This document shows, piece by piece, positions 7,355 through 27,047 of a DNA stretch of 64,000 bases. The stretch comes from Mycolicibacterium neworleansense (GTDB taxonomy: Bacteria; Actinomycetota; Actinomycetes; Mycobacteriales; Mycobacteriaceae): contig NZ_CWKH01000001.1 of the NCBI RefSeq assembly GCF_001245615.1, positions 868,001 to 932,000 of the forward strand. The letters run 5' to 3'. How positions within the stretch are numbered: the stretch's first letter is position 1; each line of letters opens with the position of its first letter. The notes beneath the pieces were generated by a model. It was not told the DNA's origin. It ran no database searches and was given only the letters and a program-made list of their open reading frames with translations. Both the position numbers and the translations under genes were made by a program.

Positions 7355-8242
7355 GTGGATGGCGAGCCGTTCGATGACCCGTCCGGACGAGTCGGGGATG
7401 TCGAGCAGGCGCCGCAGCAGCGCCAGGTGAGGGCACCCGGGCTGCCGGGTCCGCTGGGATGGCTGCAACGCACCAACCGCAGCCCGGCCGTCATCGATCT
7501 GGTCCGGCGGGTCCGCCGGGCGTTGCCGGGGGATCCGGATTTCGGTGACCGCCTGTCGGCGTCGGGTGAGGGCGGTCCCCGCGCCGCCGCGCGGGTGGCC
7601 GACCGTTTGCTGGACCGGGACGTAGCCTCACGCGAGGTGAGCCTCGGTGCGCTCCAGGTGTGGCAGGCGCTGACCGAACGCGTCTCGGGAACCCCGGCCA
7701 ATCCTGAGGTGACGCTGGTGTTCACCGACCTGGTCGGTTTCTCGTCATGGTCGTTGCGTTCCGGTGATGACGCCACATTGCGTTTGCTGCGCCGGGTGGC
7801 GCAGGTGATCGAGCCCCCGGTGCTGGAGGCCGGCGGTCACATCGTCAAACGCATGGGTGACGGCATGATGGCGGTGTTCTCCGATCCGGGCACCGCCCTG
7901 TCGGCGATGCGCGTGGCGCTCGACGGGGTGAAGAGCATCGACATGGACGGCTACGCGCCGCGCATGCGCGTCGGGATCCACACCGGGCGCCCGCAGCGCA
8001 TCGGCTCGGACTGGTTGGGTGTCGACGTCAACATCACCGCCCGGGTGATGGAGCGGGCCGCCAACGGTGGGCTCGTGGTGTCGGGCACCACGCTGGAGGG
8101 CATCTCCGAAGATCAGCTGGCCGAACTCGGGGTAACTGTCAAACGTCAACGGCGGCAGATGTTCTCGAACAAGCCCGAAGGTGTGCCCGACGATCTGGTG
8201 ATGTACCGGGTGAAAACTCCCAGGCAGCTGCCAGCCACCTGA
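7355..8242 (+). CDS. Class III adenylate cyclase
   Basis: Cytosolic 295-residue adenylate cyclase making cAMP from ATP. The catalytic homology domain covers about residues 118-270. All key residues of the class are seen: metal-binding Asp125 (FTDLVGFSS) and Asp169 (MGDGMM), adenine-selecting Lys165 and Asp219, and transition-state Asn226 and Arg230 (VNITAR). It should therefore work as a homodimer without a partner. The N-terminal 110 residues have no recognised domain. It matches the position of M. tuberculosis Rv1647 (recall). The start is GTG 7355, 6 nt behind TAGTCT. The rhomboid-like gene follows after 26 nt and may be co-transcribed. Confidence 0.92.
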   Translation: MDGEPFDDPSGRVGDVEQAPQQRQVRAPGLPGPLGWLQRTNRSPAVIDLVRRVRRALPGDPDFGDRLSASGEGGPRAAARVADRLLDRDVASREVSLGALQVWQALTERVSGTPANPEVTLVFTDLVGFSSWSLRSGDDATLRLLRRVAQVIEPPVLEAGGHIVKRMGDGMMAVFSDPGTALSAMRVALDGVKSIDMDGYAPRMRVGIHTGRPQRIGSDWLGVDVNITARVMERAANGGLVVSGTTLEGISEDQLAELGVTVKRQRRQMFSNKPEGVPDDLVMYRVKTPRQLPAT

Positions 8243-8268
8243 GAGGCGGCGGGCGGATAGTCGATCTG

Positions 8269-10260
<1,992 letters not shown>

Positions 10261-10261
<1 letters not shown>

Positions 10262-12753
10262 TGCGGATTCCGTTCAGCTGGCTGCGTGAGGCCGTCCGTG
10301 CCGGTGCCCCTGATTGGGATGTGTCGGTCGAGGAACTCGAGCAGACGTTCATCCGGATCGGCCACGAGGTCGAGGAGATCATCCCGATCGGCCCGGTGAC
10401 CGGTCCGTTGACCATCGGCCGGGTCGCCGAGATCGAGGAACTCACCGAGTTCAAGAAGCCGATCCGGGCCTGCAAGGTCGACGTCGGCGTCCAGAATGTG
10501 GACGGTGCGCCCCGCGACATCGTCTGTGGTGCAACGAATTTCGCGGTCGGTGACCTGGTTGTGGTGGCACTGCCCGGCACCGTGCTGCCCGGTGACTTCA
10601 CCATCGCCACCCGCAAGACCTACGGGCGGGTCTCGGACGGCATGATCTGCTCGGCCTCGGAGATGAACCTGGGTGTCGAGGGTGCGGGCATCCTGGTCCT
10701 GCCGCCCGGCACCGCCGAACCGGGTACCCCGGCCGCCGAGGTTCTGGGCCTCGACGATGTGGTGTTCCACCTGGCGATCACGCCTGACCGCGGCTACTGC
10801 CTGTCGGTGCGCGGCCTGGCCCGCGAGATCGCGTGTGCCCACGATCTGGACTTCGTCGATCTGGCCGACGTGGCGCCGCTGCCCGCCGAGGGCGAGGCCT
10901 GGCCGCTGACCGTGGAGCCCGGAACCGGGGTGCAGCGCTTCGGTCTACGCCCGGTCACCGGCATCGATCCGGCGGCAGTGTCGCCGTGGTGGCTGCAGCG
11001 CCGGCTGATTCTCAGCGGCATCCGCGCCATCTCGCCTGCCGTCGACGTGACCAACTACGTCATGCTCGAGATCGGCCACCCGATGCACGCTCACGACAGC
11101 AGCCTGATCACCGGTGGTTTCGCCGTGCGGTTCGCCCGCGACGGTGAGAAGGTCGTGACGCTCGACGATGTCGAGCGCACCCTGAACTCGGCCGACGTAC
11201 TGATCGTGGACGACGTCGCAACCGCCGCGATCGGCGGTGTGATGGGCGCGGGCACCACCGAGGTGCGCGATTCCACGACCGATGTGCTGCTGGAGGCCGC
11301 GGTGTGGGATCCGGCCGCGGTGTCGCGCACCCAGCGTCGGCTGCACCTGGCCAGTGAGGCCGGCCGCCGCTACGAACGCTCGGTGGATCCGGCCATTTCG
11401 GTTGCGGCCCTGGACCGTTGCGCGACCCTGCTGGCCGAGATCGCCGGCGGAACCGTCGAACCGAAGCTCACCGACTGGCGCGCCGACGGGCGCACCGACT
11501 GGTCCCAGCCGGCCGTCGAGATCCCCGCGGACCTGCCCGACCGCACCGCAGGCGTCGAATACCCCGCAGGTACGACGGCTCGTCGTCTCGCCCAGATCGG
11601 CGCTGACGTCACCGGCACCGATTTGCTCACCGTCATCCCGCCCAGCTGGCGGCCCGACATGCGTCAGCGCGCCGACCTCGTGGAGGAGGTGCTGCGGCTG
11701 GAGGGCCTGGAGTCCATCCCGTCGGTGCTGCCGACAGCGCCGGCCGGCCGCGGCCTGACCGCGGTGCAGAAGCGGCGCCGGGCGATCGGGAAGTCGCTGG
11801 CGCTGGCCGGATTCGTCGAGGTGCTGCCCACGCCGTTCCTGCCGGCCGGGGTGTTCGACGCCTGGGGCCTGGCCGCCGAGGATCCGCGCCGCAACGCCAC
11901 CAAGGTGCTCAACCCGCTGGAGGCCGACCGGCCGCAGCTGGCCACCACGTTGCTGCCCGGTCTGTTGGAAGCCTTGGGCCGCAACGTATCCCGTGGTGCG
12001 GCCGATGTCGCGCTGTTCGCGATCCAGCAGGTGGTGCATCCCACGGCCGAGACCCGGTCCGTCGAGCGAATCCCGAACGACCGTAGGCCCACCGACGAGG
12101 AGATCGCCGGCCTCGATGCCTCGCTGCCGCGCCAGCCGCAGCACGTCGCGGCGGTGCTGACCGGGCTGCGTGAGCCCGCCGGTCCGTGGGGGCCGGGACG
12201 TCCGGTGGAGGCCGCCGACGCGTTCGAGGCGGTACGGGTGATCGGCCGGGCGTCCGGGGTGGAATTCACCCTGCGCGCCGCCCAGGAGCTGCCGTGGCAT
12301 CCGGGCCGCTGCGCCGAGGTGCTCGTCGGCGACACCGTCGTCGGGTACGCCGGCCAGCTTCATCCGGCGGTCATCGAGCGGACCGGTCTGCCCAAGGGCT
12401 CCTGTGCGGTCGAACTCGACCTTGATTCCGTGCCGATCGTCGAGGTGCTGCCCGCGCCGTCGGTGTCACCGTTCCCGGCGGTGTTCCAGGACATCAGCGT
12501 GGTGGTCGGTGACGAGGTGGCCGCGGCCGCCGTTGTCGACGCTGTCCGTGACGGAGCCGGCGAGCTGCTGGAGGACGTCCGCTTGTTCGACGTCTACACC
12601 GGCCCGCAGATCGGGGAGGGGCGTAAGTCCCTGACCCTGGCGCTGCGGTTCCGGGCTGCCGATCGCACCCTGACCGAGGACGAGGCCAGCGCCGCCCGCG
12701 ACGCTGCCGTCGCTGTCGCCGGCGAGCGCGTCGGCGCTGTGCTGCGCGGCTAG
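10261..12753 (+). CDS. pheT: Phenylalanyl-tRNA synthetase beta subunit
   Basis: Beta subunit of PheRS, 830 residues, the usual full length. Domains in order: tRNA-binding EMAP/Csa3-like domain (about 40-155, [17 protein letters not shown]), B3/B4 editing domain (about 215-395, containing [19 protein letters not shown]), B5 domain (about 410-495), the catalytic-like core ([15 protein letters not shown] onwards) and the C-terminal anticodon-binding FDX-ACB domain (about 737-830). The editing region hydrolyses Tyr-tRNA(Phe). Co-transcribed with pheS. Confidence 0.97.
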
Positions 12754-12809
12754 GTTCCCGCCGCGAACGTGACGCTGTTGTACGTATTTTTGCCGGTTGA
12801 CGTGCACCA

Positions 12810-15132
<2,323 letters not shown>

Positions 15133-15136
<4 letters not shown>

Positions 15137-16007
15137 GCGAAACGATCGAGCGCGGCGTCAAGGCCAAGGTGCTCGCCTCGGCATTGCCGTGGCTCAAGCA
15201 ACTGCACGGCCAGATCGTCGTCGTCAAGTACGGCGGCAACGCGATGACCGACGACACCCTCAAGGCCGCCTTCGCCGCCGACATGGTGTTCCTGCGCAAC
15301 TGCGGCATCAAACCCGTCGTGGTGCACGGAGGCGGCCCGCAGATCAGTGCCATGCTCAAAAGACTGGGCATCGCAGGCGATTTCAAGGGCGGCTTCCGGG
15401 TGACCACCCCGGAGGTCCTCGATGTGGCGCGGATGGTGTTGTTCGGCCAGGTTGGCCGCGAGCTGGTCAACCTGATCAACGCCCACGGGCCGTACGCGGT
15501 GGGCCTCACCGGTGAGGACGCGCACCTGTTCACCGCGGTGCGGCGCAGCGTCACCGTCGACGGTGTGGCCACCGACATCGGGCTGGTCGGAGACGTCGAG
15601 TATGTCAACGCCGAATCGCTGCTCGATCTCATTGACGCCGGCCGGATCCCGGTGGTCTCGACCATCGGGCCGGACGTCGACGGCGTGGTGCACAACATCA
15701 ACGCCGACACCGCGGCCGCGGCCCTGGCCGAGGCGCTGGGGGCCGAGAAGCTGATCATGCTCACCGATGTGGAGGGCCTGTACACCGACTGGCCCGACCG
15801 CTCCTCACTGGTCAGCGAGATCGACACCGCGGCCCTCACCCAACTGCTGCCCAGGCTCGAATCGGGCATGGTGCCCAAGATCGAGGCCTGTCTGCGGGCG
15901 GTGGAAGGCGGCGTGCCGAGTGCCCATGTGATCGACGGCCGTGTCGAACACTGCGTGCTCGTCGAGCTTTTCACCGATGAAGGAACCGGAACCAAGGTGG
16001 TGAACGC

Positions 16008-16011
<4 letters not shown>
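15133..16011 (+). CDS. argB: Acetylglutamate kinase
   Basis: ATP-dependent phosphorylation of N-acetylglutamate, usually the arginine feedback point in organisms with ArgJ. 292 residues. Amino-acid-kinase motifs seen: VVKYGGNAM (near 33), VVHGGGPQI (near 65) and the substrate loop of [19 protein letters not shown]. The extra N-terminal helix typical of arginine-sensitive hexameric enzymes is present (about residues 1-25). ATGA overlap with argJ, GTGA overlap with argD. Confidence 0.97.
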
Positions 16012-18134
<2,123 letters not shown>

Positions 18135-18138
<4 letters not shown>

Positions 18139-18611
18139 GCGCGCCCACACGTGCCGGCCGTCAGGCCCGCATCATCGCCCTGCTGTCGTCGCGGCAGGTG
18201 AGCAGCCAGACCGAACTGGCGGCGCTGCTGGGCCAGGAGGGCATCGAGGTCACCCAGGCCACGCTGTCGCGTGACTTGGAGGAACTCGGCGCGGTGAAAC
18301 TGCGCGGCGCCGACGGCGGCGTCGGCGTCTATGTGGTGCCCGAGGACGGCAGCCCGGTACGGGGTGTGTCCGGTGGCACCGAGCGGTTGACCCGCTTGTT
18401 GGGGGAGTTGCTGGTATCGACGGATGCCAGCGCTAACCTTGCCGTGCTGCGCACCCCTCCCGGGGCGGCGCATTACCTGGCCAGCGCGATCGATCGTGCC
18501 GCCCTGCCGTATGTGGTCGGCACCATCGCCGGTGACGACACCATCCTGATGGTGGCGCGCGACCCGATGACCGGGGCCGAACTTGCCCACACCATCGAGA
18601 ACTTGAAGTAG
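18135..18611 (+). CDS. argR: Arginine repressor
   Basis: Hexameric arginine-responsive repressor, 158 residues. The N-terminal winged helix (about 6-75) contains [31 protein letters not shown], where TLSRDL is the recognition helix. The C-terminal oligomerisation and arginine-binding domain has [19 protein letters not shown] with the GT-GDDT ligand motif. It probably binds the two ARG boxes before argC and so controls its own operon. GTG start next to argF; short N-terminal tail compared with M. tuberculosis (recall). Confidence 0.96.
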
Positions 18612-18634
18612 AGCTCAAAACAAGGAGATTGCTC

Positions 18635-21293
<2,659 letters not shown>

Positions 21294-21326
21294 CCCTCCG
21301 AAGCGGCCCTGCGTACCGTCGTAGGC

Positions 21327-22199
21327 GTGGCCGAACAAGTCGTCTTCGATGTGGGTGGTGACCGCTGCATCGGTTATCTGCGGAGGTCGGGCCGGCACCC
21401 TGCTCCGTGCGTCGTGTTGTGCACGGGCTTCGGTGGCACCCAGGACACCCCGGCTGTGCTGGCCGCCGCGGAGGCCTTCGCCGCCGCCGGGTTACACACG
21501 CTCACCTTCGATTACCGCAGCTTCGGCGAGAGCGGTGGCCGGCCCCGGCAGGTCGTCAGCATCCAGGGGCAGCTGGCCGACATCACGGCCGCGGTGGCCT
21601 GCGCCCGCGGCCTCGACGGCGTCGATCCGGCCCGGATCGTGTTGTGGGGCACCTCGCTCGGCGGTGGCCATGTGGTGACCGCGGCCGCGCGCGACCCCGA
21701 GATCGCCGCAGTGATCGCCCAGATCCCGTTCAACGGTTTTCCCCGCCGCGTCGAGGGGCGTTCGACGCGGTCGACGCTGCGCCTGCTCGCGGTCATGGCC
21801 GAGGACTGGTGGCGCGGCGCGCTGCACCGGACGCCGCGCTACATCGCGGCCGTGGGCGCCCCGGGCGAGTTGGCGGTGATGACGGGTGCGGGTGCGCAGC
21901 GAGCGGTGACCGGCATGGCCAGCCCCACGTGGCGCAATGAGGTGGCTCCCCGCGCTCTCATCGAGATGATGCGCTACCGCCCAATCGATTTCGCGCGTCA
22001 GGTGACATGTCCGGTGCTGGTCTGCATGGGCACCGAGGACGCCGAGACCACGCCGGACAAGGTCGGCGCGCTGGCCGCCGCCGCACCGCGGGGGGAGTTG
22101 CTCGAATACCCCGTGAGCCACTTCGACTTCTACGCCGACGAGGTCCGTACCCGGGTCATCGCAGACCAACTGGCCTTCCTGAACCGTGTCCTCGGATGA
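21327..22199 (+). CDS. Alpha/beta hydrolase
   Basis: A 290-residue serine hydrolase of unknown substrate. Nucleophile Ser110 in GTSLGG; oxyanion region TGFGGTQD (33-40); catalytic acid probably the Asp of GTEDAETTPD; catalytic His in VSHFDFY. Resembles the peptidase S15/dienelactone-type hydrolases. The GTG start lies 7 nt behind TACCGT (21314-21319), so it may have its own leaderless transcript although it follows argH closely. Convergent with the ABC-F gene, with 2 nt between stop codons. Confidence 0.87.
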   Translation: MAEQVVFDVGGDRCIGYLRRSGRHPAPCVVLCTGFGGTQDTPAVLAAAEAFAAAGLHTLTFDYRSFGESGGRPRQVVSIQGQLADITAAVACARGLDGVDPARIVLWGTSLGGGHVVTAAARDPEIAAVIAQIPFNGFPRRVEGRSTRSTLRLLAVMAEDWWRGALHRTPRYIAAVGAPGELAVMTGAGAQRAVTGMASPTWRNEVAPRALIEMMRYRPIDFARQVTCPVLVCMGTEDAETTPDKVGALAAAAPRGELLEYPVSHFDFYADEVRTRVIADQLAFLNRVLG

Positions 22200-22201
22200 C
22201 G

Positions 22202-23995
22202 CTATTCCAGGAGCTCGGACAGCTCCATCCAACGTGTCTCCAACCCGGCCACCTGTGACTCCAGCTCACGCAGCTCACCGGTGAGCTTTCCCAGCCCGAC
22301 ATGGTCGGACTGGTCGTGGGCGGCGAGCTCGTCGTGCTTGGCCGAGATGCGGCCGGCCAGCTTGGCCAGCGACCGGTCGATCGAGGAGATCTCCTTCTCG
22401 ACGGCGCGTAGCTCGGCTCCCGACCTCGCCTGTACCGATGCGGTTTCGGCGCGCGCGGCCGGGGCGGCCGAACCGGCCGAGGCGGCACGCTGCTCGGTCA
22501 ACCGCAGATACTCGTCGACCCCGCCCGGCAGATGCCGCAGCCGGCCGTCCAGGATGGCGTACTGCTGATCGGTGACGCGCTCGAGCAGATACCGGTCGTG
22601 TGACACCACGATCAGCGTGCCCGGCCAGGAATCGAGCAGATCCTCGGTGGCGGTGAGCATGTCGGTGTCCACGTCGTTGGTGGGCTCGTCGAGCACCAGC
22701 ACGTTCGGCTCCGACAGGACCACCAGCATGAGCTGCAGCCGGCGGCGTTGCCCGCCCGACAGCTCGCCGACGCGAGTCGACAGCTGGTCGCGCGCGAAGC
22801 CCAACCGCTCCAGCAGCTGCGCCGGGGTGAGGTCTTTCCCGTCGATCTGATAGCTGGTCTGCAGCCGGCCGATCACCTCGCGGACCATGTCTCCGGCCAC
22901 CGCGTCGAGTTCGCTGGACTGCTGATCGAGGATCGAAAGTCGCACGGTCTTACCGTGTTTGACCCGGCCCGACGTCGGGGTCACGGTCCCGGCGATCAGG
23001 CCCAGCAGGGTGGACTTGCCGGCGCCGTTGGCCCCGACGATGCCGGTGCGCTCGCCCGGCCCGATGCGCCACTCGATGTCGCGCAACACTTCCCGCTCAG
23101 CACCCGGAAAGCGCACCGACACGTCGAGCAGGTCGATGACATCCTTGCCGAGCCGCGCGGTGGCCAGCCGGGACAACTCGACGTTGTTGCGCAGCGGCGG
23201 CACATCGGCGATCAGGGCGTTGGCCGCGTCGATGCGGAACTTGGGCTTGGACGTGCGGGCCGGTGCGCCGCGGCGCAGCCAGGCCAGCTCCTTGCGCATC
23301 AGGTTCTGCCGCTTGGCCTCGATCGAGGCGGCCTGGCGGTCACGTTCCACCCGCTGCAGGACATAGGCCGCGTAGCCGCCCTCGAACGGCTCAACGATCC
23401 GGTCGTGCACCTCCCAGGTGGTGGTGGCGACCTCGTCGAGGAACCAACGGTCGTGGGTGATCAAGAGCAACCCGCCGGCGCCCCGGGCCCACCGTTGCTT
23501 GATATGGGCGGCAAGCCACGTGATGCCCTGGATGTCGAGGTGGTTGGTGGGCTCGTCGAGTGCGATGACATCCCAGTCGTCGATCAGCAGCGCCGCCAAT
23601 TGCACCCGGCGGCGCTGGCCGCCGGACAGCGTCGACACCGGTGCGTCGAACGCGATGTCGGAGACCAGACCCTCGATCACGTCCCGGATCCGGGCGTCGC
23701 CGGCCCACTCGTGCTCGGGGCGGTCGCCGACCAGTGACCAGCCCACCGTGTGGTCGGGATCGAGCGTGTCGGTCTGGTCCAGGGATCCCACCCGTAGCCC
23801 GCTGCGCCGCGTCACCCGACCACCGTGCGGGGTGATACGGCCGGTGAGCATGCCCAGCAGGGTTGATTTTCCGTCGCCGTTGCGCCCGACGATGCCGATG
23901 CGGTCGCCTTCGCTGACGCCGACGGTGACCGAGTCGAACACCACCCCGGTGGGGTACTCCAGATGCAGGGTTTCGCCCCCGAGCAGGTGAGCCAT
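22202..23995 (-). CDS. ABC-F family ATPase
   Basis: Soluble ABC-F protein of 597 residues with two nucleotide-binding domains and no membrane segment. NBD1: Walker A GRNGDGKST, signature LSGGQRRRVQ, Walker B VIALDEPTNHLD. NBD2: GANGAGKST, ELSGGQRRRLQ, LVLDEPTNDVD. The linker between domains (EAKRQNLMRKELAWLRRG) is ABC-F-typical; a C-terminal coiled coil (about 530-597) makes it Uup-like. ABC-F proteins act on the ribosome (translation factors or antibiotic protection). The start is ATG 23995, 8 nt behind TAGGGT (minus strand of 24004-24009). An upstream in-frame ATG is rejected because it precedes the -10. Confidence 0.92.
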   Translation of the reverse strand: MAHLLGGETLHLEYPTGVVFDSVTVGVSEGDRIGIVGRNGDGKSTLLGMLTGRITPHGGRVTRRSGLRVGSLDQTDTLDPDHTVGWSLVGDRPEHEWAGDARIRDVIEGLVSDIAFDAPVSTLSGGQRRRVQLAALLIDDWDVIALDEPTNHLDIQGITWLAAHIKQRWARGAGGLLLITHDRWFLDEVATTTWEVHDRIVEPFEGGYAAYVLQRVERDRQAASIEAKRQNLMRKELAWLRRGAPARTSKPKFRIDAANALIADVPPLRNNVELSRLATARLGKDVIDLLDVSVRFPGAEREVLRDIEWRIGPGERTGIVGANGAGKSTLLGLIAGTVTPTSGRVKHGKTVRLSILDQQSSELDAVAGDMVREVIGRLQTSYQIDGKDLTPAQLLERLGFARDQLSTRVGELSGGQRRRLQLMLVVLSEPNVLVLDEPTNDVDTDMLTATEDLLDSWPGTLIVVSHDRYLLERVTDQQYAILDGRLRHLPGGVDEYLRLTEQRAASAGSAAPAARAETASVQARSGAELRAVEKEISSIDRSLAKLAGRISAKHDELAAHDQSDHVGLGKLTGELRELESQVAGLETRWMELSELLE

Positions 23996-24134
23996 CGCCG
24001 CCGACCCTATCGTTCGGCGGCTCCGGCAACCGCACCGCATGGGGCCGCCGTCGGCGTCAGGGTGATCAAGTCGGTGATCGGTTGCTGTTGTGCCATGATG
24101 ACCTCGTCAATCGGGGGTCGGGGTCAGTTGTCAT

Positions 24135-27047
24135 GTGGGGAGCAAGCTGGTGGATTTCTCGGCAGTGACCAAACCGGTCGAGCGGTTGCTGGCGACCGCG
24201 CAGAACGGTTTGGAGGTGCTGCGCTACGGAGGCCTGGAGACCGGTTCGGTCCCATCGCCCTTCCAGATCATCCAGAGCGTGCCGATGTACCGGTTGCGGC
24301 GGTACTTCCCGCCCGACGTCCGCCCCGGGGTTCAGAATCCGCGTCCGCCGGTGCTGATGGTGCACCCGATGATGATGTCGGCCGACATGTGGGACGTGAC
24401 GCGTGACGACGGAGCGGTCGGCATCCTCCATGCCGCGGGTATCGACCCGTGGGTGATCGACTTCGGCTCCCCGGACAAGGTCGAGGGCGGCATGCAGCGC
24501 AACCTCGCCGACCATGTGGTGGCGTTGTCCGAGGCGATCGACATCGTCAAGGAGGTCACCGGGCTCGACGTGCACCTGGCGGGTTACTCACAGGGCGGGA
24601 TGTTCGCCTACCAGGCCGCGGCCTACCGCAGGTCCAAGGATCTGGCGAGCATCATCGCGTTCGGCTCACCGGTGGACACCCTGGCCGCGTTGCCGATGAA
24701 CCTGCCGGCGGGGGTCGCCGCGGGCGCGGCAGATTTCATGGCCGACCATGTGTTCAGCCGCATCGATATCCCGGGTTGGTTGGCGCGTACCGGTTTTCAG
24801 ATGCTCGACCCGATCAAGACTGCTCAGTCGCGCCTGGAGTTCTTGCGCCAGCTGCACGACCGCGAGGCCCTGCTGCCACGTGAACAGCAGCGCCGGTTCC
24901 TGTCGTCGGAAGGCTGGATCGCCTGGTCGGGGCCGGCGATCTCCGAACTGCTCAAGCAGTTCATCGCGCACAACCGGATGATCACCGGCGGCTTCTCCGT
25001 CCACGGCGACCTGGTCACGCTCTCCGACATCGATTGCCCGATCCTCGCGGTGGTCGGCGAGGTCGACGACATCGGTCAGCCGGCCGCCGTGCGGGGCATC
25101 AAGCGGGCCGCACCCGATGCCGATGTCTACGAATATCTCATCCGGGCAGGACATTTCGGCCTGGTGGTGGGTTCCAAGGCCTCCACCCAGACCTGGCCGA
25201 CAGTCGCCCAGTGGGTGAAATGGCTTGGCGGAGAGCAGATGCCGGAAGGCGTCGTCCCCATGGAATCTCAGCCCGCCGATCACCCCGAGGGTGGGGTGTC
25301 GTTCTCCACCCGCATCACCCACGGCGCCACCGCCGCCACCGAGATGGCGTTCGGGGTGGCCCGCTCGGCCGCCGACGCGTTGGTGACGGCGAACAAGAAC
25401 GCGCGGACCCTGGTGATCGAGACGGCCCGCACATTGCCGCGCCTGGCCCGGCTGGGCCAGGTCAACGACCACACCCGAATCTCGCTCGGGCGCATCATGA
25501 GCGAGCAGGCGCGCAGCGCGCCCAACGGCGAGGCGCTGCTGTTCGACGGCCGGGTACACACCTACGAGGCGGTGGACCGCCGGATCAACAATGTGGTGCG
25601 CGGCCTGATCGACGTCGGCGTGCGCCAGGGCGCCCGGGTGGGTGTGTTGATGGACACGCGGCCCAGCGCGCTCGTCGCGATCGCCGCGCTGTCCCGGTTG
25701 GGCGCCGTGGCAGTGCTGCTGCCCGAGGCGGATCTGGCCGAGGCTGCCCGTCTCGGCGGGGTCACCGAGATCATCGCCGACCCGAGCCATCTCGCCGTGG
25801 CGCGTGAGCTGGACTCGCGGGTCCTGGTGCTGGGCGGCGGCGAGAGCCGTGATCTGCATCTGGAGCAATACGACGACGTCGATTCGATCGTCGACATGGA
25901 GAAGATCGACCCCGATGTCGTAGAACTTCCCGGCTGGTACCGGCCCAACCCGGGTCTTGCCCGCGACCTGGCCTTCGTCGCCTTCAGCGAGGTCGGCGGT
26001 GAGCTGGTGGCCCGTCAGATCACCAACTTCCGCTGGGCACTGTCGGCGTTCGGCACCGCGTCGGCGGCCAATCTCGGTCGCGGCGACACGGTCTACTGCC
26101 TGACCCCGCTGCACCATCAGTCGGGGTTGCTGGTCAGCCTGGGCGGTGCGGTGGTCGGCGGCTCACGCATCGCGCTGTCTCGCGGGCTGCAGCCCGACCG
26201 CTTCCTGCAGGAGATCCGGCAGTACGGCGTCACGGTCGTGTCCTACACCTGGGCCATGCTGCGCGAGGTCATCGACGATCCGTCGTTCTCGCTCACCGGA
26301 AGCCATCCGGTGCGGCTGTTCATCGGCTCGGGTATGCCGGCCGGGTTGTGGAAGCGCGTGGTCGACGTGTTCGAGCCGGCCCAGGTCGTCGAGTTCTTCG
26401 CGACCACCGACGGCCAGGCTGTGCTGGCCAACGTCTCCGGCGCCAAGATCGGCAGCAAGGGACGTCCGCTGCCCGGCAGCGGCACGGTCGAATTGGCCGC
26501 TTACGACGCCGACGACGATTTGATCCTGGAGGACGAGCAGGGCTTCGTCCGCAAGGCCGAGGCCAACGAGGTCGGGGTGCTGCTGGCACATCCGCGCGGC
26601 CCGGTCGATCCGACCGCGGTGGTCAAGCGGGGCGTCTTCGCACCTGCCGACACCTGGGTGTCCACCGAATTCCTGTTCCGCCGTGACGAGGACGGCGACT
26701 ACTGGCTGGTGGACAACCGTGGTGCGGTGATCCGAACCGAGCGGGGGCCGGTGTTCGCGACGAGCGTCAACGACGCGGTCGGTCGCCTGGATGCGGTCGA
26801 CATGTCGGTGACCTACGGCGTCGAGGCCTCGGGCCGGCAGCTGGCGGTGACGGCTCTGGCGCTGCGTCCGGGGGGCAGTGTCCCGACCGCCGATCTCACC
26901 CATGCGCTGGAGGATCTGGCTGCGGGCTGCCCACCCGATGTGGTGCACGTGGTGGCCGATATGGAGCTCGGCGCGTCATATCGCCCGCACAGCCGACGCC
27001 GGCGGCTGATGCCCCCGCGGCCGATGCGCCGGCGGCCCCGCAGATGA
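24135..27047 (+). CDS. Alpha/beta hydrolase (PhaC-like) fused to an acyl-CoA synthetase-like domain
   Basis: A 970-residue two-domain protein matching M. tuberculosis Rv1683 (recall). N-terminal half: PHA-synthase/lipase-like hydrolase with nucleophile Ser152 (GYSQGG), likely Asp near 317 (GEVDDIG) and His near 345 (AGHFGL). C-terminal half, from about 460: ANL/AMP-binding fold. The phosphate-binding loop expected as TSGTTGxPK reads FSEVGGELVARQIT (about 618-631), and the later acidic motif reads FFATTDGQ, so adenylation is doubtful. Family literature links it to triacylglycerol and fatty-acid handling. The last 20 or so residues are Arg-rich and look like a frame-shifted tail; the stop overlaps the next ATG (ATGA). 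Confidence 0.85.
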   Translation: MGSKLVDFSAVTKPVERLLATAQNGLEVLRYGGLETGSVPSPFQIIQSVPMYRLRRYFPPDVRPGVQNPRPPVLMVHPMMMSADMWDVTRDDGAVGILHAAGIDPWVIDFGSPDKVEGGMQRNLADHVVALSEAIDIVKEVTGLDVHLAGYSQGGMFAYQAAAYRRSKDLASIIAFGSPVDTLAALPMNLPAGVAAGAADFMADHVFSRIDIPGWLARTGFQMLDPIKTAQSRLEFLRQLHDREALLPREQQRRFLSSEGWIAWSGPAISELLKQFIAHNRMITGGFSVHGDLVTLSDIDCPILAVVGEVDDIGQPAAVRGIKRAAPDADVYEYLIRAGHFGLVVGSKASTQTWPTVAQWVKWLGGEQMPEGVVPMESQPADHPEGGVSFSTRITHGATAATEMAFGVARSAADALVTANKNARTLVIETARTLPRLARLGQVNDHTRISLGRIMSEQARSAPNGEALLFDGRVHTYEAVDRRINNVVRGLIDVGVRQGARVGVLMDTRPSALVAIAALSRLGAVAVLLPEADLAEAARLGGVTEIIADPSHLAVARELDSRVLVLGGGESRDLHLEQYDDVDSIVDMEKIDPDVVELPGWYRPNPGLARDLAFVAFSEVGGELVARQITNFRWALSAFGTASAANLGRGDTVYCLTPLHHQSGLLVSLGGAVVGGSRIALSRGLQPDRFLQEIRQYGVTVVSYTWAMLREVIDDPSFSLTGSHPVRLFIGSGMPAGLWKRVVDVFEPAQVVEFFATTDGQAVLANVSGAKIGSKGRPLPGSGTVELAAYDADDDLILEDEQGFVRKAEANEVGVLLAHPRGPVDPTAVVKRGVFAPADTWVSTEFLFRRDEDGDYWLVDNRGAVIRTERGPVFATSVNDAVGRLDAVDMSVTYGVEASGRQLAVTALALRPGGSVPTADLTHALEDLAAGCPPDVVHVVADMELGASYRPHSRRRRLMPPRPMRRRPRR

